Shown here in pieces: positions 50,192 through 62,879 of a stretch of DNA of 64,000 bases. Source of the stretch: Holacanthus passer (Eukaryota > Chordata > Actinopteri > Pomacanthidae); contig JAFREQ010000047.1 in NCBI GenBank assembly GCA_025331565.1, positions 3,524,001 through 3,588,000 on the forward strand. Reading direction: 5' to 3'. The notes under the pieces are model-generated. The model was not told the origin of the DNA and made no database searches. It saw only the letters and a list, made by a program, of their open reading frames with translations. The translations under genes were made by a program, and so were the position numbers. How positions within the stretch are numbered: the first letter of the stretch is position 1; each line of letters begins with the position of its first letter.

Positions 50192-52079
50192 TCCTCTGCA
50201 GGACTAACCTCCATCGCAGCAGCTGAAGTAGGCCTATATTATAATGTCGTCCCCAACAAACCAGGTGGCAAAAAGAAGGCATCAGATCTCCCCAGAGTAC
50301 CAATTTGTTTCCACTCCTTCACTCATTGTGTCTCTTTGCGCTCGGATGCCTGTGATTTTCCTCCTGATAACTATGAGGAGCAGCGGAGGGACTCAGCACA
50401 TTCGCTCCCAGGATAGATTTACGCTAATGCAGCTCAGTGGGGTGTTCGGGTGGTCACAGGAAGCATTAGGGGAAAAATTTATGTTCAGATTCATGGACGA
50501 TGGACTTTGATGAGTACTGATGTAACAGGAATATTTGAACGGGAACAACAAGGAAACTGAATTTCACACTAATGAAAAGACTATACCACCTTGTGTCTGT
50601 GACTGTTTGGCATTTTGTTCGTCTTCTCTCTGCAGGCGACCGTCCCTCTCCTCTTATATTAATATGTGCACTTTAGTCATTTCTTTGCCTTTTCATCATG
50701 TGATGCACACGCTGAACAATCATATATCATTATCCACAATCTCGGTCCCTGCAGAGTGAAGGTAAAACCGTTTGAAAGTGCTCTTTCAGTTTCTGTAAGA
50801 AAAATGAGAGAAACATGTTGTGAAAGCAGAAAAGTTGACGCGTCCATGTTTCTGCTCTGATTGGAGGACATTTTAATTCTGTAACATAAGTAACTCTTCA
50901 CCACAGTGCTCTGTGCTTGTAAGTATGTAGATCATCTAACAGCATTAGAGCCATTTACTGAGGATTTACAGTAATATTATACAAACAAAGTCAATTTGCA
51001 TTACAATTAAAGGAATTTGCTCGGAGATTAACAGCACCCAGGGATGAATCTCCTCTCTTAGTCGCTGCAGAATCAATACGGCAGGAAATTACAAAAAAAA
51101 GTCCTCGCATTACACTTGTGGATTATTAGCTGCGACAGAAATAAAGTGAAAGAGAAGATCTCACCTTCCCACCTTCTGAAAGGCCTTGGTTTTTTTTTTT
51201 TCCATTTGCCCATCACGACCTCCTGTGAAAGAGAGACCACTCAGGTACCCGACTTCTTTACTGAGCCAAGATGAACTCTGTGCATTGGTCTAATTGTGGC
51301 CAGCAGTGTCACTAATAACTGTTGCTGTCTATCCTTTACTCTCTTACCTTATTAACTATGGAGGCAAAGTCAATTAAAAGGATTCTGGCCTTTCCAGTTC
51401 CCCATCACTTTGGTTTCTTGGAATTGGATAATAAGCAGGCTATCTAAGCTCAGAGTGAACCCAAGGCCATTTTGCTCACTAATGTGGATGTATCTGAAAA
51501 TACTATTTGCATCACCAACAAGGCTCCAACCACCCTAGCTGTAATAGCTTTGATCAAGTTAAGTCTGGACGGGTGCCAGGCTTTTCAACTTGCTGTCAGC
51601 TATGTTAGATATGTTCATTTACTCGGTTGATGGGGGTCGTTGAAGGTCTGCAGCTTGATATTTAAAATGCGTGTTTTTTTTGTTTTTTTTTTACAAAATG
51701 TACAAAATATCGATCAAAGTCTCAAATGGATTCAAGAGTGTGCAACCTCAATTTGAATACAAGTACAACTTGCAAAATGGCAAAATGCAGCTAAAATGTT
51801 TTCTTTTCTGCAATGGTCTCACTGTCAAAACGATCGAAAGTGGTCGAATCTTGTCCTCCTCCGCAAACAGAATGGTGAAGTGCTGCCACTCTCAGGAGAG
51901 TGTTGTTGAACAGACTGAGTGTTTTACACAATAATAGTCCTTCAAATGACGTGACAAAATATCAATCATTCATCATAACCAACCTTTACACAGACACATC
52001 AAAGTGTTTTCTGATCTGACTCTCCTGTCAGAGGGACAGCATCATTGGTCACAGTTGTGCGAGCCACAATCCAGCCAAC

Positions 52080-52620
52080 CACATTTCTGTCTTAGTTCTT
52101 CTTAGTTCTTAGTTCCTTGCCTCAGTTCCTTTCTCTCTTAGTTCTGTCAGTCTCATCTCAGTCTCTCTGTCTTACTTCAGTCTCTGTATTCTGTCAGTCT
52201 TGTCATAGTTCTGTCATGTCATGTCTTAGGTCTGTCTGTCTACCAGTCTTAGTTCTGTCTGTCATGTTTCTGCCTGTTTTAGTTCTATGTTCTGGTCCCA
52301 GTATTTTTCCACTGACCTCTGTCTCACCTCGCCTCACCTGCTAGCCCCTCCCACCTTATCAACCCACCTGTGCACCCAGCTGTATCCTATCAGCAATCAG
52401 GACTCTATATAAGCCACTTCACTTCACTCTCCCTTTGTCAGACTGTTCTGGATGTTTTCTCTGTTACTGTCGTCCCAAGTACCTAGTTTTTTCTGTCTGT
52501 TCTCCATGGCTGTTAGCATTTTCCTTGGACTACATCATAGTAAGAGTCTACTCCACGTCTACTTTCCTGTGTTCCCTGTGATTCAGAGACTCTCGTGGTT
52601 AAAAAAGCAACACTAACAAT
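52080..52620 (+). repeat. Promoter-type interspersed repeat, copy 2, with degenerate TCTGTC repeats
   Basis: The first 200 bases (52082-52285) are a degenerate tandem array of units like TTAGTTCTGTC and CAGTCTCATCTC. They are followed by CACCTG-rich sequence, a TATATAA at 52406-52412 and a C/T-rich segment with CTCCCTTTGTCAGACTG. The layout is like the other copies (CACCTG, TATA, CAG...TTC). A polyA signal is not obvious, so the 3' end may be truncated or divergent. Confidence 0.45.
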
Positions 52621-54802
52621 CGGTTTGACTGTCAAAGTCTGTGTTAAAGTCTGACGTCTTGTTGACTTTGTCCCTCTATAACAATGTCAGCTGACGTCGT
52701 CCTTTGTTCCCATAATAACTACTACGACCTCTAGAGGGCTTTATCACATGAACATAAAGATATGTCATTTTGGAAATGACTGAAACTGATGTTTTTCCTG
52801 ACTGAACAGTTTTACAAACTCTGTTAAAACATCTCTATTGCCAGACAAGAACATCAATACTGGACTGTTCAGCAAAAACTCCAGATTTAGCTCCATGCCA
52901 GCATTTTAAAAACTCTTGCTTTCTGCAATATCTTTACATTGTCACAACACTAAGTTTAAGGGAAAGATCATGGTTACATTTAATAAAAACTTCACTATAC
53001 TATACAAGTTAGAGCCACTGGCTTACATTTCTAACAGCAACACACACACATGCAACTATTTTATGTTGCCAAACTATATTTTCTAGGAAATGTAATGATT
53101 CCCACATTACAGGTTCATATTGTGAGAATCTGCTTTACGTCCTCTGCTGTGAAGCAAGTTTCAGGTTAGACAGTTAAAACCACTGAAGGTCAGACTGTGT
53201 GGTTCAATCATGTCACACCTCCTCCCTTTTCATTTCTCCACGTGAACGTCTCATTATGTCCTGCAAATGGATATAATTCATATTACACCGGGTTTCTTTC
53301 TGACACTGTTGTGATGAGCGCTCGAGTCTGTGATAATGATTTAATATTTGTTAAATGCTAATTAGTAGACTGTAATTCCTGCTGCTGCTTCTTCACTGCG
53401 ACTCTCAATCAAATCGCTATTTTGAGCGCGCACAGTTGTCTGACAGCAGAAACATGAAGATATGTCAATGACAACACCGGCACTGTGAGATTGCATATCG
53501 ACTGTATATTGACACACGAAATAAGTGATGACAGAGAAGGGCCTGGGGGGACAGAGTGTTGGTTTGTGAATACAGGTCCTACACAGCAGCTGCGACCAAG
53601 GCCTGGGAAAGAATGTGCAACAAGAACTCAATCCCTGATAATACTACCATGAAATGACACTCCATTAAATGACATTCTGCATTCAGACTGTCCTCAAGGA
53701 AATGTATAAAAGTATTTGCAGTGAAATGTTTTACTTAAGTATTAGATTGTGCATTAAATGTCCTCATTTTGCTGACACATTGTCTTGTAATATTTTAACG
53801 CTGTAGTCAAACAATACTGCTACCTAGTTAAAACTAACATGGTATCAAATTGCATGAATTCACTGTATGTTACATGTTAAACCACATTTTGCAAAGAAAC
53901 TAGTAAAGACATCCACAGATATTAAAGCTAATCTCATTTAAAGTTCAATATTCCTCTCAGAAATGCGAGCAAAGTCTTGCACAAATAGGAATTCTGAAGG
54001 TTTACAATCATACATCAGCATTTTCATAACACTCCATGTTCCCCCGTTCTCACTGCAGCTGTTCTAAAATGAATTATCCACATAGTGTGGGCATGGTCTG
54101 ATTCAGGCGGTTCGCTTTTTCAGAAGCCACTTGGTGAACCCCTTGGTGATTGGGCCAGCGTCTCACACACATTTTGTCCTCGGCCTCGGACTTTGCACCA
54201 GGTCCAATCAGTTCCTATTGACTTCATGGACCACTGGATTGGTTTCCCTTGGAGGAAATGAATGCTGACATTGTGGTGGTAATTTAGAAATGTGCCGCGG
54301 TGCCTCAATCAAATCAGCAAATTCCAAAACAGCGGGGTTGAGAATCACAGCGTTTGTGTACCATTATCATCATGCTTCCTATGGGTTGTGATTGCTGTGT
54401 AATATTTCTTAAGGTGACCCAATTTTTTTTTAATTAGATGGAATAATTTCCCCTCTGTTAGAAGTCACATTTAGTTTTATCTATGCATTTATTTTTTGAT
54501 TCAAATTTCTTGCATATTGTAGCCGTAGTAATTCATGTAATTTTGTATTCCAGTGTATGTGCATGTGCATGCATATTGTAAAAACACTTCAACAGCATCA
54601 ACATTTCTCTGCAGAAGAAAAGCACTGCTAACTGATACTTGTCTCTTTAAAGCTGCATTAATTGATTATTTATTAATTTTTTCTTGGCCACTTTAATACC
54701 GCAGAACAAATTATAAACACAATATTGACCTATTTATTTAATAATAGCAAACTGTCACTTAATTGTAACAAGTGCACAGTGCAGGTTTGTTCTGGCCACC
54801 TG

Positions 54803-54975
54803 ACAAATGTAAGTCCAATATTCACTCTCATTTTAGCTCTGATTCCCTTTCCCACAAACCCCAGAGTTAAACGATGAGAGAGGTGAGACTGAGCCAGGCA
54901 TGAAGTTGATGGTTGTAAAAACAAAACAATTAGCTGAAAGATGTTAAAATGCTCCGAACTCTTCATTAAGAAGGT
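54803..54975 (+). repeat. Interspersed repeat (ATGTAAGTCCAATATT family), copy B
   Basis: AATGTAAGTCCAATATTCAC then TTTTAGCTCTGATTCCCTTT and CCACAAACCCCAGAGTT parallel copy A at 3325. The later part is more diverged. Confidence 0.5.
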
Positions 54976-56448
54976 TGACCCCTTTCATATTACACACAGT
55001 CATTTTATATATTCTTAATATAAAAACATTGACTGGAGCAGCACCTTTGACCTCCATTGCTCCTCTTTTGTATATCTCTATCTATTCTAATCTAATTATT
55101 CAGGATCAAACTCTAAGTAATCAAACGTGACGATGGAACTTTCCCACATGTTGATCATATTCCAAATTCTTGTCGGGTCACTCCAACTTCATATGACCTA
55201 TATCTGACACATAGAGAGACGTCACCGTGTTGTCTGGGCGTGAGCACTCATTCCTGTTAGAATGTATTGTGTGATTGACAGTGTTTCAAAAACACTGTGT
55301 AGCATCTTCACATTTAATAAACCTAACTAGACTTCAGGCTTCATAGGAACACGCCCACACTAACACAGACCCTTGTGTTGATTAGCTGTTGTCAGTCTAA
55401 TGCAGTGAAGTGCAGGTGAAGTCAAAGATCAGTTAGGCTGGCGCTCAAGGCGGCCTCAGTGTATTAAATTAGGCACTGTACTGAATTACAAGACAAGCGC
55501 CGACTCCCATTTAGAAAAATATGCTTTGCAAACACTAATTGCAACAGTTTTTCAAACCCAATCTTGCATCACCTTGGGGCTTTAATATCAAACCTCTGCC
55601 TGTTAATGCCTGAATTTGATTTGACACAAGAAGCCCCGAAGTTGAAGCCGAAGGATTTGGGAGACCAGTTTAGAGGTTGTGTGTCAGCAAAGTGGTTAGC
55701 TAAGCTACTTATCGTATTATACAGAGTTATTGTCATTTGCTTGGTTCTGTATGTGCAGCCTTTATTGCACGCACTTTTTGCTGTCTTCCCTGAAGGAATA
55801 CGGGAGATAAATAAGAAAAGCAACACAAAAAAACAAGAGGACAAAAAGAGATAATTCCTCGATTCCTTGGCAACGTGGTGAAAAGCAAATTGCGAAAAAG
55901 CTCAGAGAAAAGATTAAGCTTTTCTTCTTTTTAACGGACTGTGGAATGCAAGTTAAAAAAAAAAAACCAGCGCGGCACATGCCAGCACAAACACAGCCCT
56001 CATCAAGGTCACATTGAGAGATTTAGTCTTGCTTTCCAGTTTTTAATTGCTGTCTACAAGTAAGTAATTAAACGTTCTTCACCCTCTGAGTTTTCAACAA
56101 CACCTTGTTTACATTATTGATCCCAACCACATTCCTTCTCTTCAGTCTGTGTTAAAAGAGTCTGGTGGTTTTTGTCAGTGAGAAAGTTGAAAATATGACT
56201 AACAGCGCACCCATTGTGCTTCACGCATTCAATTTACTTCCCTGTTCAACAAATGGATTCTGATACTGAGAGGTTTTCACTGCAGAAACTATCACATAGA
56301 CAGAACAGGGACTTCCAGCTGAGTGTATGTAGTAGAGTAGAGATGCGTTAACCTCTAGCTCCTGCTGTAATCATCTTTAAATACACCCTACCTATAACCT
56401 TACCTAATCCCTACCTGACAACCATTGGTGTCTTCTTAACTTTCAAAC

Positions 56449-56470
56449 TTTTTTTTTTTTTTTTTTTTTT
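56449..56470. repeat. T homopolymer next to the LINE
   Basis: 22 consecutive T just before the L1-type fragment. Confidence 0.9.
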
Positions 56471-56486
56471 ACTGATGAATTGATGA

Positions 56487-57830
56487 CTCCCAGACTCAGC
56501 TTTGCTCTCCAAGCTCAAAACATCATGTAACGAACTGCATGAGAAACTGGACGGACTCCAGGTGACTGTCACTAACCATCACGACAGATCGATGTCTTTG
56601 GAGGAAAACGCTCTTCACCTGCAGCTGGAGTTGTTAGGGCAGTTCAATATTAGGACCCAAAGACGGACACAACCTGGAGACAGAATGGTTTTGACAGTTT
56701 ATTTGGGTAGATGAATACAGGCTGAAGGCTTGGCTGGGGTGGTCTGGCTGAGGTGGATGGGTTCGGCTGAGCTGGGCAGGCGGAGGAGTTGAAGGTGGAT
56801 AACCAAACAGGCTGCTGAAGACTGAAGCGAGGCAGGTTGAAACTTGGATTGTGGTGGAGCAGGCGTGGAGGACCTGAAGCACGGAGAAAAAAGGTAAACT
56901 GATATTAAGGAAAAGAACAACAAAAAAATACAAATGATCAAAAGTCGTCTCAGGACAAGAGGCCTAGATGTCTGTACCGCAACGGAGATTGAACGATCTG
57001 GCGGAGTCTGGACATCTGAGCCAGGGTTATATACTGCAGGGCTTGATCAGGACATTAGGTGCAGGTGAGGAGAATCAGCAGCTGCAGAAGAAGGAGTAGA
57101 GACCTCCGATGGTCTGTTACAGGCCGACGAACAGAGGCTAGAGGCTGAGCTAACTGACCTAGAACAGAGGAACATGAAGATTTCTGTCAGGCTGGTCGGC
57201 CTCCCCGAGGGGATTGGAGGTCCTTAGCCCACCAAGTTCTTCTCCCAGTTACTCTCAGTGAAGAAGCCCTTTCCTCTGCCCCAGAGCTGGATCAGGCTCA
57301 CCGCAGCATGGCTCCCAGGCTGCACAGGACCAGCCTCGAAATCACGATCCCTCTCACGCCCTGAACCAGCCGTGTATAACATGACTAGATCCCTTTGACT
57401 GCGGATGCTACAGAGTCATCGCTTTGTTAGTTATCCATTACAAAATATTAGCCACTGTGCTGAGCTGTGGTTTGGAGGATGTTCTGCTCAGTATTACATC
57501 CCCAGACCAGACAGGTTTTGTCAAACAAAGACGTTCATTTTTTAATATCCATTGCTTGTTTAACATCATGTACTCTCCTTGCCAAACTGTTTCACGCCTT
57601 CTCTCCATGGGTGCAGCAAAGGCAGTAGAATGGAACTATATCTTTCAGACCTTTGGGATATATATGTACATCCTGGATCAAACCATTGTACTCCAGCCCC
57701 TCAGCTATGGTCTTCACAAATATGCTCTAGGCCTTTGTACATTCCTAGCAGCAGGGGGTACAGATGTTTGTTGTGGGGTGGGAATTGTGTTCTTTTTGCA
57801 AATTTATTGAAAGTATTGGAACTGGAATTG
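56487..57830 (+). mobile_element. L1-type LINE, truncated and internally deleted, with a nested insertion
   Basis: Frames on the plus strand resemble teleost L1 elements. At 56497-56637 there is a coiled-coil-like ORF1 piece (LSKLKTSCNELHEKL, then MSLEENALHLQLEL). From about 57100 the frame continues as QRLEAELTDLEQRNMK and VRLVGLPEG, the L1 ORF1 RNA-binding region, with a stop and a frameshift after it. At 57424-57600 there is a reverse-transcriptase piece including KILATVLSC and SPDQTGFVK. Most of ORF2, including the catalytic palm, is missing. The copy is dead. The ORF1 piece is split by the minus-strand repeat at about 56640-57095. A T-tract lies immediately upstream. Confidence 0.8.
56640..57095 (-). 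repeat. Promoter/polyA-type repeat, copy 3, nested inside the LINE
   Basis: Read on the minus strand it has CACCTG, then TATATAA (complement of 57027-57033), a C/T-rich segment, and AATAAA (complement of 56698-56703) followed by a GGGTCC-type end. This is the same order as the other copies of the class. It interrupts LINE ORF1: coiled-coil frame on the left, RNA-binding frame on the right. GCAGCTGGAG (56621-56630) and GCAGCTGCAG (57078-57087) may be a target duplication with one mismatch, but the second could belong to the repeat itself. Confidence 0.55.
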
Positions 57831-58139
57831 TGAAGTTTAACAAAAAGAACTGTGAAACATTGAAACTTCTGGAGCCACTACTATAGCATAATGCATTTCC
57901 CCATTGTCCCTCTGGTCACAATTGATAAGAAACAATTAATTATGTCAACATAATAGAATTACAATAAACTGTACATCGGGATTGTTACTAGGCAATGTAT
58001 ATATTCAGTAATCCATGCATGAATTGGACCTACCAGGAACAGGCCTCTATTTTAACTGACTGTTAAAATTTCTTCTTTCTAAAATTAATTATTAACAGAC
58101 GTAAAATGACCACAAAGAGACAAAATAACTACAAATAAT

Positions 58140-58400
58140 GAGGCTGTGTTGTCTCTTTCTGTTGAGGCGTCTTGTTCTTATGTCAGACGTCGGGGGCCAT
58201 TGAGATGTCTGTGTCACGGCCCCCCTTGTCTCATAATCCACCCACCTGTCTTCATGCGCTGATGTTGAACCGGACCTGTATAAAATGTGAATTCTTGTAA
58301 GCAGTTGTTCCTTTGTCGTCACCAAGTGTTCTGGTGTATTAGTTTTCCGTCAGGGTGACAGGTGGATTTGTGTTCCTCGCATCACTGACCCTGCAGTGGA
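58140..58400 (+). repeat. Possible degenerate promoter-type repeat, copy 4
   Basis: GTCACGGCCCCCC is followed by CCACCCACCTGTC, a TATAAA-like GTATAAAATG, and CAGTTGTTCCTTTGTC. The order is similar to the copies at 52080 and 56640, but sequence similarity is loose. No polyA signal was assigned. Confidence 0.3.
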
Positions 58401-60369
58401 AGAGACTCAGCTGCAGAGAAGATTTTTTTTATTAATTGGAAATCAGGTTTTTGGCACCAACAGCGCCAAATTCTGAGTAATATGCAATCTAGAAAACATT
58501 TGCTTCAAAGGTTCACTTTTCTGGTGATTGACTTAATTTGACCTTATATTTTTGTGACTGGTTTTGAAATAGAAGACTAATTTATATTGGATGGGTCAAT
58601 CCAATATGCTTGCACATCATTTGCAATGTTCAGGTGCAGCCGTGATATTTTGCCTCTTAATGACTGCAGACAGCAACATCATTCATTCATTTAAATTTTG
58701 TTTGCACCCACTACAGAAACGTGGGGTTTGCATCAGAGTGGTGAAGCAGAGGCAGTCAACCTGCTGCGTGGTTCTCAAACATCAGCCCACTGAGATCAAG
58801 TACAGAAGATACAGCAGGTGCTGGAACATGTTGTCGATGTAGTGAAATTCACTGGCAGGAGAGGAATTACATCGACAGAGGGACGCAGTCTGAGGCGACG
58901 CGCACTCTGGAGGATAACAGCACAGATCATGGAAACTTTTCAGAGATCTTCTTTCTTCTTGATTCTCTATATGAAAGAACTTCTCAGTGAGTGCAAAGAA
59001 AATACAGAGTAGAAAAGATGCACCTCACAGGCTGGAGGCAGGTTTTATTTAGGCTTGGATGTTTTCTGTGCAAATTGCAACAACCCAGGACATTGAATCC
59101 CCAAGGGAATGCTCTTTTACTTTAAAGGTTGTTAACAACATAATTCAGGAAACTCTCCTGCATTGGTGAAGGCTGGAACATCCACTGGCCACTATTTCAT
59201 TTTCCAGTTGTTGCCAGATTTAATAGAAAACCTTTGTTGCTGCATCAGTAATGCTACAGCTCAAACATGCAATATAAAGGCTGGTCCGCACTCTGGTCAT
59301 TCAAAGGTCCAAACCACCTATGTGCTTGGTGTTATAACATCTGCTAAACCTGAATCAAGAGGCCATTTCAGGTGGGTCCCCTTTGTGTCTTGTTAATGAC
59401 ATTTTTGTATTCTCACAGGCTTTATGTCAAAGGAGGATTCATAGGGTGAATGTGAGGGAGCACGAACCTCAACACAGATGCTTTTAAACTAATGAACAGA
59501 CGCAGCTGTGGGCCAAAGAAGAAGATGTTTAAGAAAGCCGGGCCAGGGTCTGCTCATTGATGTTCTTCTGACCCAGAGTCAGGGTCAGGTAACTTGAAAA
59601 TGCAGTGCCTGTCAAAGGTTGAGTTAAATAAAAGACTGCATTAGCCACAGAGCTTTTTCTTCCAGATTTCCAACGTCGTTTCACCTCTGACAGGGACTAC
59701 ATATCTGCTCACAAGACGGTCCTGACAACTCACAGTCCACTAAAAACATTGCAAGGTGTCAAGTCAGTTAAAGGAGCTGCCTGTAATGTAGAGCTGTGAG
59801 CTTGTATAAAAGGAAAATGACGGCTTGTAAAATGCAGAGACAGCTTTGCAGATGTAAAAAGTGCTTAGGAGATAGATGTCCTCAATCAGGTCATGTTATA
59901 TCCCCCCAACAGCAAAGTATCTGCTTGCTGTTTGTAGCACCAGTGAAAGCAACCACAGAGGACACAGTTAGCCTCGGCTGTTTTTCCTGACCTGTGTCTA
60001 CTTGTTTCCTGAGTTTTCTGTGGCTGTATTTGTGTGAGAGTGTGCGCTCTGTCTCTGCAAGGATCGTTGAGTGTGTGACCTCAAGATGTGTACCTCAAGG
60101 AGTGTCTCCCGCTGATCGGCTCCAACAGACAATCCTGACTTTTAAAATGCCGGGTTTCCAGCAGCTCTGTCTTCGGCCTCCAAACCTTTTCGTAGCTGCT
60201 CTGTGAGTTAGATCTGTGAGATCATGTTAGGCCTCATGCCCCGTTCTGTTCAATTCTGTAATTCTGCAACCATAGAAGGGGAAAACCTTCCCTGATTAAT
60301 TTCTTAGTTGTATCACAATTTATCTTAGATGAATTATCTGTGGATCTTTTAATGTCCCTCCCAACTCCA

Positions 60370-60580
60370 TCACAGTTCTTCTTCAAGGTCTTTGAAAAAA
60401 ATTTTTTTGAATTTGTCTGGAGCAACAAACCAGAGAATCAAAAGAGATGTTTTCTATAATAAGGATGAACACAGTGGGTTAAAAGTATTAAATTTGGAGG
60501 CACTGTGTGACTTCTCTTTGAAAGCCTCCTTTGTTTTTTCAAAAATTATATTCAAAAGATTGCTATTCATGTAAGTTACT
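60370..60580 (+). mobile_element. LINE ORF2 C-terminal fragment (L1-type)
   Basis: Two overlapping plus-strand frames read FEFVWSNKP and then RIKRDVFYNKDEHSGLKV followed by NLEALCDFSLKASF. The pattern 'W-x-N-K-P-x-x-I-K-R ... GGL ... N' is typical of the region after the reverse-transcriptase domain of L1-like ORF2 proteins. One frameshift separates the pieces. A run of about 22 A lies just downstream at 60599-60620. It may be a different part of the same ancient insertion as 56487-57830 or an independent copy. Confidence 0.65.
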
Positions 60581-60598
60581 GGAGAGTACCCAGCAATT

Positions 60599-60620
60599 TA
60601 AAAAAAAAAAAAAAAAAAAA
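60599..60620. repeat. A homopolymer downstream of the LINE ORF2 fragment
   Basis: 22 consecutive A, starting about 20-30 bases after the ORF2-like frame ends. It could be a retrotransposition tail or an internal tract. Confidence 0.85.
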
Positions 60621-60779
60621 GATTATACCCTTTCTTGCTCATTCAGTCAGCTCATAAAACTGTGTGAATAATTTGATTGGAAATGTTTCAATGTTTTTAA
60701 AGGAAGCAATTTTGTGCTAGCTGTGTTTTTACATCATCCGTCTGATAGTCGGTATGAAATTCTACAGCAAATGAGGTTA

Positions 60780-60960
60780 AATTTGAGTTAATATTCAAGA
60801 TTCACTTTATTGTCCCACATTGTAGGAAATTTGAATTGAGCTTCCACCCATACAAATCCTTCCACATGTATAAAAGACACAGATCTAAGAACATAATAAT
60901 TATAACATACTGTAAAAAAAGACTGAAAAAGGTACAGAAATGTGCTACAACTGCAAAATA
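60780..60960. repeat. Interspersed repeat with CTTTATTGTCCCACATTGTAG motif, copy B
   Basis: ATTCAAGATTCACTTTATTG and TCCCACATTGTAGGAAATTT give the same edge motif as 25655, followed by AT-rich sequence with ATAAAAGACACAGATCTAAG. It lies just downstream of the LINE fragment. Confidence 0.45.
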
Positions 60961-61649
60961 AATGAAGTTCTAGCGCAAGTTCAGCCAGGAAGACATCAAT
61001 GCTTCTCATTCACAAACTATTTCTCATCTCTCCTACTGCGCATGCTCTCGTACATTTCCCGCTGTCAGTGTTTGGGGCTGTCTCTGGTAATCAGCTGTCT
61101 CTCCAGCTGTTCTCTCTCAGCCAATAGCTCGGTGTCACACCCTCATCGCTAGCCAATCATCTTCATGCTCTCCTTTTAAAATACCATCTTTCTTTGCCCT
61201 AGCTCTTTCATGCCAGTGATTTGCATTCATCCTCTTCAGCACCCATCCGGCTTCACAATCTACACCACCTCCACCAGTGTCAGGACTCCGGGGGGTTATA
61301 CAGCAACGGCTCAGATTATATTTCTTCAATCAAGACGTCTCCCCCTTGAGTCCAAATCGCCAAAGACTCTCTGTCAAGTTGCAATATCAATATCATCTCC
61401 TTTGTCACATGTTGTAATAAATTATCATTTATTCACATACTTGTCTCTCCTGGTTGAAATGATGTTGTGTGTGAAAATGGGAAATTTATGTGGTGTAACC
61501 AGTTCATTGACACATATGGTGCTATCTGTTCACTTCATTCACATAATCTATTCATCTCTCTCTTAGGAAGGGATTGGGGGAAAAAGAAAAAAAAAAGATT
61601 AATTGTGAGATTACCAAACTATTAATATGCCAGCTATCACAAGTGTGCA

Positions 61650-62068
61650 TGCAGGGTAACAAGGAACATGAGGAACTGGACTCAGATGCAGATGCCTGAG
61701 ACAGAGATGAAGCAGTGTTTTGAATGCATAATTTCAAAAGTACAAAGGCTTCCAGGAATGAGGCAGGCAAGAGTCAAAGCCAGATAAGGCAGTTCAAACA
61801 GGCAGAAGAGATCCGACTGGGAGCAGGCAGGAATCAAAAGTCCAAAAACAGGCAAGGTTCGGGAAAAAACACAAGGAAACGGGCTGGCATGGTCGACACA
61901 AGGTATGAAGATGAACTGGCCCAGAGTGACGGGAACACACACATTAAATCAGGGTGTGGCAGACAATCAAACTGGCAGGAAACACACACAAAGGAAGGAA
62001 GGAAGGTAACTGAAACAAGAATAAGAGTAACAGTAAATAACATGAAACTGAAAATGAAAGTAACCTAG
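61650..62068 (-). repeat. Promoter/polyA-type interspersed repeat, copy 5
   Basis: On the minus strand, TGTCTGCCACACCCTGATT (complement of about 61948-61967) matches the plus-strand copy at 2620-2950. The minus-strand end reads CATCTGCATCTGAGTCC, a terminal motif of the same class. The TATA box is not clear here, and GGAA repeats lie at about 61992-62006. Both strands contain short open frames, but these read through low-complexity repeat sequence and are not taken as genes. Confidence 0.55.
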
Positions 62069-62879
62069 TGAGCAGGACAGGATGAAGATTTGATGTATAT
62101 CTGAATCAGATGAGGGTTTTTATTTCAACAGCACATCTTCTCTGATCCTGTCATGTTGTTTCTGCCTTTCAGAGGAGCTTACACAAAAGAGGTGTAATGA
62201 AGTGAAGCTGATTTTTTTCTCTGTGGCAATAGGTGGCATTTCAGAGACAAACTGTTTTATTATTCATTTTTCAGGGAAAAGATTTATTCTTAAAGCTACT
62301 GGTGTGGATTCCTTGATTATTAATGAATTTAGAATGTTTATTAAATGTCACTTTCGTCTGGAAGATATATTGCAAAAAGATATGATGACCTAAAAAATGT
62401 TGGGAAAAGTTGTTTGAAGGCTTTTTTTTTTTGAAGGGGTGAGCTGCCATTTGTTTTGCTGTGTCCTGTGGAGTCAGGTTTAGTAAATGTCTTTTTGCTT
62501 CTTTGTTTCACCGGGGACGAGTCAGCGCTTTTTGAGGAGACAGATTCTTTTCTGTGCTGTTTTGGCCTTGGTTCACCCTGAGTTATACTGCTTCAGCTGA
62601 TTGTTGCATTTTCACATTTTGTAGTCATAAATTATTGCACTTTAATTGCAATATGGTGCTCACACTTTGGTTTGTGGAGCAAGGATTGAACCACCTTTTA
62701 ACTTTTATGTTGCACTCCCAAGCCATTATTTTTAATCTCACTTTATTGTTTGCAAGTAGCCTGAACACAGCTGCACTAATTATTTTTCTTACATGAACAG
62801 TGGATCACTGTGTGTAATGTGAAAGAGATCGCCAAACTCTGCAGCCCACCTCAGTTCTACGGAGCATTTTAGGGTCTTT

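Noticed and set aside
55564..55854. Frames open on both strands (96 and 91 residues)
   Set aside because: Mirror-image open frames over the same bases with no homology cue are most likely chance.
61724..62068. 114-residue plus-strand frame rich in K, R, Q and T
   Set aside because: It lies entirely within a repeat whose true orientation is minus. Both strands are open because of low-complexity composition.
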